The notes beneath the pieces are model-generated. The model did not search any database, was not told the origin of the DNA, and saw nothing but the letters and a program-made list of their open reading frames with translations. The position numbers were made by a program, and so were the translations under genes. From Rhizobium sp. FY34 (GTDB taxonomy: Bacteria; Pseudomonadota; Alphaproteobacteria; Rhizobiales; Rhizobiaceae), in the NCBI RefSeq assembly GCF_005222845.1, contig NZ_STFZ01000018.1:1-64000 (forward strand): a DNA stretch of 64,000 bases, in the 5' to 3' direction. Numbering within the stretch: the stretch's first letter is position 1; every line of letters starts with the position of its first letter. Of the stretch, positions 60,978-64,000 are shown piece after piece.

Positions 60978-61721
60978 ATGACAGGGGCAGACATGAGTGA
61001 AATGAGCTTGGCCGAAGCGCTTGCCAAGGCCGTGAAGACGGTAACGACCGTGGACAAGACGGGGCTGGCCGTGCCGGATCTGGCGGCAGCCTATGGCGTG
61101 CAGGCGGCGGTGCGGACCGCACTCGGGCTTGGCGCGCCGCAGGGTTACAAATTCTCGTTGCGCCAGGACAAACTTTATGGCGCGCCGCTGCTGTTTGTCA
61201 GCCAGGCTCTCAGCGCAGCCTTCGAGCCCGGTCTGCGGGTGGAAATCGAACTGGCTCTGACGCTTGCCGAGGATCTGCCGCCGCGCGGCGAACCCTATGG
61301 CCGCCAAGAGATTGTCGATGCCATCGGCAGCGTGGCGCTGGGCGTGGAACTGGTGCGCACCCGCTATATCGACGGGCCTGGCGACAATCTGACGCTGCTT
61401 CTCTCCGATATGATGAGCAATATCGGCTATATCGTCGGGCCTGAGCTGGATCGCGCTGTTCTGGCGCCGGGTGCCGATCTTGGCCCGCTGACGCTGACGA
61501 CGGGTGGCGTTTCCCTCTACGATGCAGACGCCAAGCACCCGGATGGCGATCCACTGGCCGCTCTCGTTGCCTGCGCCAATGGCGGCCTGCCAATGGGCGG
61601 TTACCTGAAGGCTGGCCATGTGGTGACGACCGGCACGCTGTGCGGCGCGCCCTATATCGAGACACCATCGGATTTTACCGCAATGCTTGGTGGCCGCTCG
61701 ATCACGGTTTCGCTCACCTGA
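60978..61721 (+). CDS. 2-keto-4-pentenoate hydratase-family protein
   Basis: The 247-residue protein resembles the MhpD/DmpE hydratase and 4-oxalocrotonate decarboxylase family within the FAH superfold: AYGVQAAVRTALG, GYKFSLRQDKLYGAPLLFV, the acidic pair VEIELALTLAEDLP, GSVALGVELVRTRYI and the C-terminal GGYLKAGHVVTTGTLCGAPY. Such enzymes hydrate 2-keto-4-enoates or decarboxylate related acids; the substrate here is unknown, and no aromatic-degradation genes are adjacent. Starts at 60978 and 60993 are both plausible; AGGGGCAGAC favours the latter. Confidence 0.78.
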   Translation: MTGADMSEMSLAEALAKAVKTVTTVDKTGLAVPDLAAAYGVQAAVRTALGLGAPQGYKFSLRQDKLYGAPLLFVSQALSAAFEPGLRVEIELALTLAEDLPPRGEPYGRQEIVDAIGSVALGVELVRTRYIDGPGDNLTLLLSDMMSNIGYIVGPELDRAVLAPGADLGPLTLTTGGVSLYDADAKHPDGDPLAALVACANGGLPMGGYLKAGHVVTTGTLCGAPYIETPSDFTAMLGGRSITVSLT

Positions 61722-61731
61722 GCACCGACCC

Positions 61732-61760
61732 AAAAAAGCGCCCGCGACAATCGCGGACGC
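61732..61760 (-). terminator. Intrinsic terminator of the ParA-type gene
   Basis: Read on the minus strand, GCGTCCGCG (61760-61752) pairs with CGCGGGCGC (61746-61738) around a 5-nt loop, and six T residues follow (61737-61732). It lies 26 bases beyond the stop codon of the leftward ParA-type gene and ends 10 bases from the stop of the convergent hydratase gene, so it may serve both. Confidence 0.85.
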
Positions 61761-61786
61761 TCCTGTCTTGCTGATGGAATGCCTGT

Positions 61787-62566
61787 TCAGGCGACCTTGC
61801 GCTTGGCCGTCTCGGGCTTGTTTGCGGCAACCTTTGTTTTCTTTTCTGCTTTTGCCGTGCCGTTCTTGGCCGTTTCGGTCTTCGCCGCTCTCGGCTTTGC
61901 CACTTTCAGCGGTACCAGGCTGATGACTTCATCACCGAACAGGCGGGCATTGTCCTGTGCCTTGTCAAGATTGCTGACGCGCAGCGGGTCCATGCTGTAA
62001 AGCGTGCCGCCGGTGACGAACATGTCGCGATAAGCCGCCCGTTCGATCAGCGCAGTGTCCAGCACCTGCACCCGCTGCTCGGCCAGAAGCGCCTTGACGG
62101 CCATCAGCGCCCGCGTCGTGATGATCGAGTTGATGCGGGTTAGCACCACGGAATGCGGAATGTGGATTGCGCATTCCTTGTCCAGCGCCTTCAGGATATC
62201 CAGCACCTGCGCGCCGCCCACGGCATCCATCGCACAGCCCTGTACGGGGATCATGACGCGGTCTGAAAGGCCGATCGCCTTGGCCAGCAGCGGCGTTACG
62301 CCACCGGTCACGTCGATCAGGATATAGTCGGCCTTTTTCTTCAGGGCCTTCACTTCAAGCTCGATCGTCGCTTCATTGACGTTCGAGACAAGGGTGAGAT
62401 TGGCCGGCGTGGCGCCCAGGCCATGCCAGCGGGTGATCCACTGTTGCGGATCGCTATCGAAAAGGGCAACGCGGTGGCCGCGTTGTGCAAGTTCGGCGGC
62501 AAGAATCAGAGCAACGGTTGTCTTGCCGGCTCCTCCCTTGGTATTGGCAAATGTGATCGTGGCCAT
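61787..62566 (-). CDS. Orphan ParA-family ATPase with a Lys/Ala-rich tail
   Basis: The 259-residue protein has a deviant Walker A motif (FANTKGGAGKTTVALILAAE), Walker A' (VALFDSDPQQWITRWHG) and Walker B (DYILIDVTGGV), which place it among ParA/MinD-type ATPases, closest in style to short plasmid ParA/VirC1-like proteins. The last 35-40 residues are Lys/Ala/Thr-rich, built from AAK and ETAK-like units, and may bind DNA non-specifically. No parB, parS-like repeats or replication genes flank it, so a replicon-partition role is unproven; it may position another cargo. Confidence 0.82.
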   Translation of the reverse strand: MATITFANTKGGAGKTTVALILAAELAQRGHRVALFDSDPQQWITRWHGLGATPANLTLVSNVNEATIELEVKALKKKADYILIDVTGGVTPLLAKAIGLSDRVMIPVQGCAMDAVGGAQVLDILKALDKECAIHIPHSVVLTRINSIITTRALMAVKALLAEQRVQVLDTALIERAAYRDMFVTGGTLYSMDPLRVSNLDKAQDNARLFGDEVISLVPLKVAKPRAAKTETAKNGTAKAEKKTKVAANKPETAKRKVA

Positions 62567-62850
62567 GGCATCCTCGAGATGAGAGATTGGGAATTCATCC
62601 CGTGCGAGGCGCGTTGTGTGGCGTCGTCTGGGTCGGCTTTCGCGGAGATGATGTGTAACATTTCAGGACAAAGCTTGTGCCAGCCTGATTCTACTGTTGC
62701 AAAACCCACAAATTGGCGGGGGTTTTCAAATAAAACGTCACATTTCGCGGGAATCATGCTGCGTCGCCGCTTGCGGGCCTGAAACAGCTGGAAACCTTTC
62801 TTCCAAGCGAGCGTTATCCGGCCGTTCCCGCAGAGACAAAGGCACTTCCC

Positions 62851-64000
62851 TTGACTGATGTTCTATTCGGCCCCGTCCTTCATCCGTCCGAGACGCAATT
62901 CCGTTTCTGGTCGCCGCTTCACCCGCATATTCAGCTGCACATCGATGGCGAAAAGCCCATCGATATGCAGGTTCGCGGCCACGGCTGGCACGAAAGCGTC
63001 GTGCCAGGTGCCGGGGTGGGCACGCGCTACAGCTTCATTCTGCCGGATGGCTTGACGGTGCCGGATCCGGCCTCGCGCCATCAGCCGGAGGATGTGCATG
63101 GACCGAGCGAGGTCGTGGATCTGGAGGCCTATCGCTGGCGCCATCCGGACTGGCAGGGAAGGCCGGTCGAGGAACTGGTGGTCTATGAAATGCATATCGG
63201 TACGTTCACGCCCGAGGGCACGTTTCGAGCCGCTCTCGAAAAGCTCGATCATCTGGCTGATCTCGGCGTCACCGCTCTGCAGATCATGCCGATCAGCGAT
63301 TTTCCCGGCGGCTACAATTGGGGCTATGACGGCGTCATGCCCTATGCGCCGGACAGCAGCTATGGACGGCCCGAAGACCTGATGGCGCTGATCGATGCCG
63401 CCCATGAGAGGGGCCTCTGCGTGCTGCTTGATGTTGTCTACAATCACTTCGGCCCGGACGGAAATTACCTGCCCGCCTATGCGCCGATCTTCACCGAGCA
63501 TCACAAGACGCCCTGGGGCAATGGCATCAATTATGATGGCGATGCGTCAAAGCCGGTGCGGGAATTCGTCATCCAGAATGCCATCTACTGGGTGCGCAAT
63601 TTTCGCTTCGACGGCCTGCGGCTGGATGCCGTGCACGCTATCAAGGATGATAGGGGCGAGCATTTGCTGCATGAACTGGCGCGTCGCGTGCGCGAAGCAG
63701 CCGGCAGCCGCCATGTGCATCTCGTGGTCGAGAACGAGGATAATGACAGCGATCTCTTGCGTCGCGATGCGGAGGGGCGGCCGGTGCATTTCACTGCCCA
63801 GTGGAACGATGACATTCACCACGTGCTGCACATTGCCGCGACCGGGGAAACTTTCGGCTACTATAAGGACTACGCCGACCGGCTGACGCAAAAGACCGGC
63901 CGGGCGCTGGCGGAAGGTTTCGTCTTCCAGGGCGAGCATATGGACTATCGCGGAGAGACGCGCGGCAAGCCGAGCGGCCACCTGCCGCCGACGGCCTTCA
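62851..64000 (+). CDS. treZ: Malto-oligosyltrehalose trehalohydrolase, 5' part (continues beyond the window)
   Basis: The first 383 codons are present and run off the window end. An N-terminal CBM48-like domain (FGPVLHPSETQFRFWSPLHP, SFILPDGLTVPDPASRHQPE) precedes the GH13 catalytic domain: VVYEMHIGTFTPEGTFRAAL, LGVTALQIMPISDFPG, NWGYDGVMPYAPDSSYG, VLLDVVYNHFGPDGNYL, the nucleophile Asp in FDGLRLDAVHAI and the acid Glu in VHLVVENEDND. TreZ releases trehalose from maltooligosyl-trehalose made by TreY. The TTG at 62851 was chosen because the domain starts there and no in-frame ATG precedes it; AAAGG lies 9 bases upstream. Typical family length is near 580-600. Confidence 0.9.
   Translation, partial: MTDVLFGPVLHPSETQFRFWSPLHPHIQLHIDGEKPIDMQVRGHGWHESVVPGAGVGTRYSFILPDGLTVPDPASRHQPEDVHGPSEVVDLEAYRWRHPDWQGRPVEELVVYEMHIGTFTPEGTFRAALEKLDHLADLGVTALQIMPISDFPGGYNWGYDGVMPYAPDSSYGRPEDLMALIDAAHERGLCVLLDVVYNHFGPDGNYLPAYAPIFTEHHKTPWGNGINYDGDASKPVREFVIQNAIYWVRNFRFDGLRLDAVHAIKDDRGEHLLHELARRVREAAGSRHVHLVVENEDNDSDLLRRDAEGRPVHFTAQWNDDIHHVLHIAATGETFGYYKDYADRLTQKTGRALAEGFVFQGEHMDYRGETRGKPSGHLPPTAF

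Noticed and set aside
59694..61733. A 679-codon open frame on the minus strand opposite the transporter and hydratase genes
   Set aside because: It crosses a clear terminator and two well-supported genes and has no recognisable domain.
62863..63504. A minus-strand open frame opposite treZ
   Set aside because: The plus strand carries all GH13 motifs through the window end; the opposite frame has none.

Overview
The window reads as a replicon segment of an alphaproteobacterium of the family Rhizobiaceae (Rhizobium, Agrobacterium/Allorhizobium or Ensifer type). The evidence is a rhizobial-type rhamnose locus (rhaDI / rhaRSTPQUK), a rhizobial inositol locus (idhA, iolR, iolCDE-x-B), a succinoglycan exo cluster in nearly the gene order known from Sinorhizobium meliloti, and paired GC-rich intergenic repeats resembling RIME elements of rhizobia. 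The species cannot be named from the sequence. In relatives such loci often sit on megaplasmids or chromids, so this may be one, but no replication origin is visible.

Layout. 1-3300: a small accessory patch with an HNH nuclease C-terminal region, a hipBA toxin-antitoxin operon under a triple operator, an ArdC antirestriction fragment and an IS3-type transposase fragment. 3322-14565: L-rhamnose uptake and catabolism, with rhaD-rhaI leftward and rhaR-S-T-P-Q-U-K rightward from a shared regulatory region. 14584-22342: myo-inositol catabolism, with idhA leftward and iolR, iolC, iolD, iolE, a small membrane protein gene and iolB rightward. 22408-23560: a TetR regulator and a small coiled-coil protein. 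23647-33259: a nine-gene leftward operon combining a sugar ABC importer with an oxidative L-fucose-type pathway; its lactonase gene carries an in-frame amber codon. 33486-35775: a divergent GntR/FCD regulator and a UxaA-type dehydratase. 35876-36319: a DUF4112 protein. 36323-53952: succinoglycan genes exoZ, Q, F, Y, X, U, V, W, H, K, L, A, M, O, P; exoT, exoI and exoN are not in the places they occupy in S. meliloti. 53959-59170: a 40-codon ORF, a SURF1 protein and a bo3-type quinol oxidase (cyoABCD). 59508-64000: an MHS-type transporter, a 2-keto-4-pentenoate hydratase-family protein, an orphan ParA-type ATPase and the 5' part of treZ.

How it works together. Three catabolic modules each pair an importer and/or regulator with pathway enzymes: rhamnose (DeoR-type RhaR), inositol (RpiR-type IolR with a GGAA-N6-TTCC site) and a fucose-like sugar (GntR-type with the palindrome TGACCAAATTGGTCA). 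The exo cluster encodes initiation (ExoY/F), glycosyl transfers (ExoA, L, M, O, U, W), decoration (ExoZ acetyl, ExoH succinyl, ExoV pyruvyl), polymerisation and export (ExoQ, P, F), cleavage (ExoK) and a small inhibitor (ExoX). No wholly new system is evident. The observations most worth following are the amber codon in the lactonase gene, the exactly 50-bp-spaced operators upstream of hipBA, the missing exo genes, the repeat elements placed inside both rha operons, and two small uncharacterised proteins embedded in known operons.
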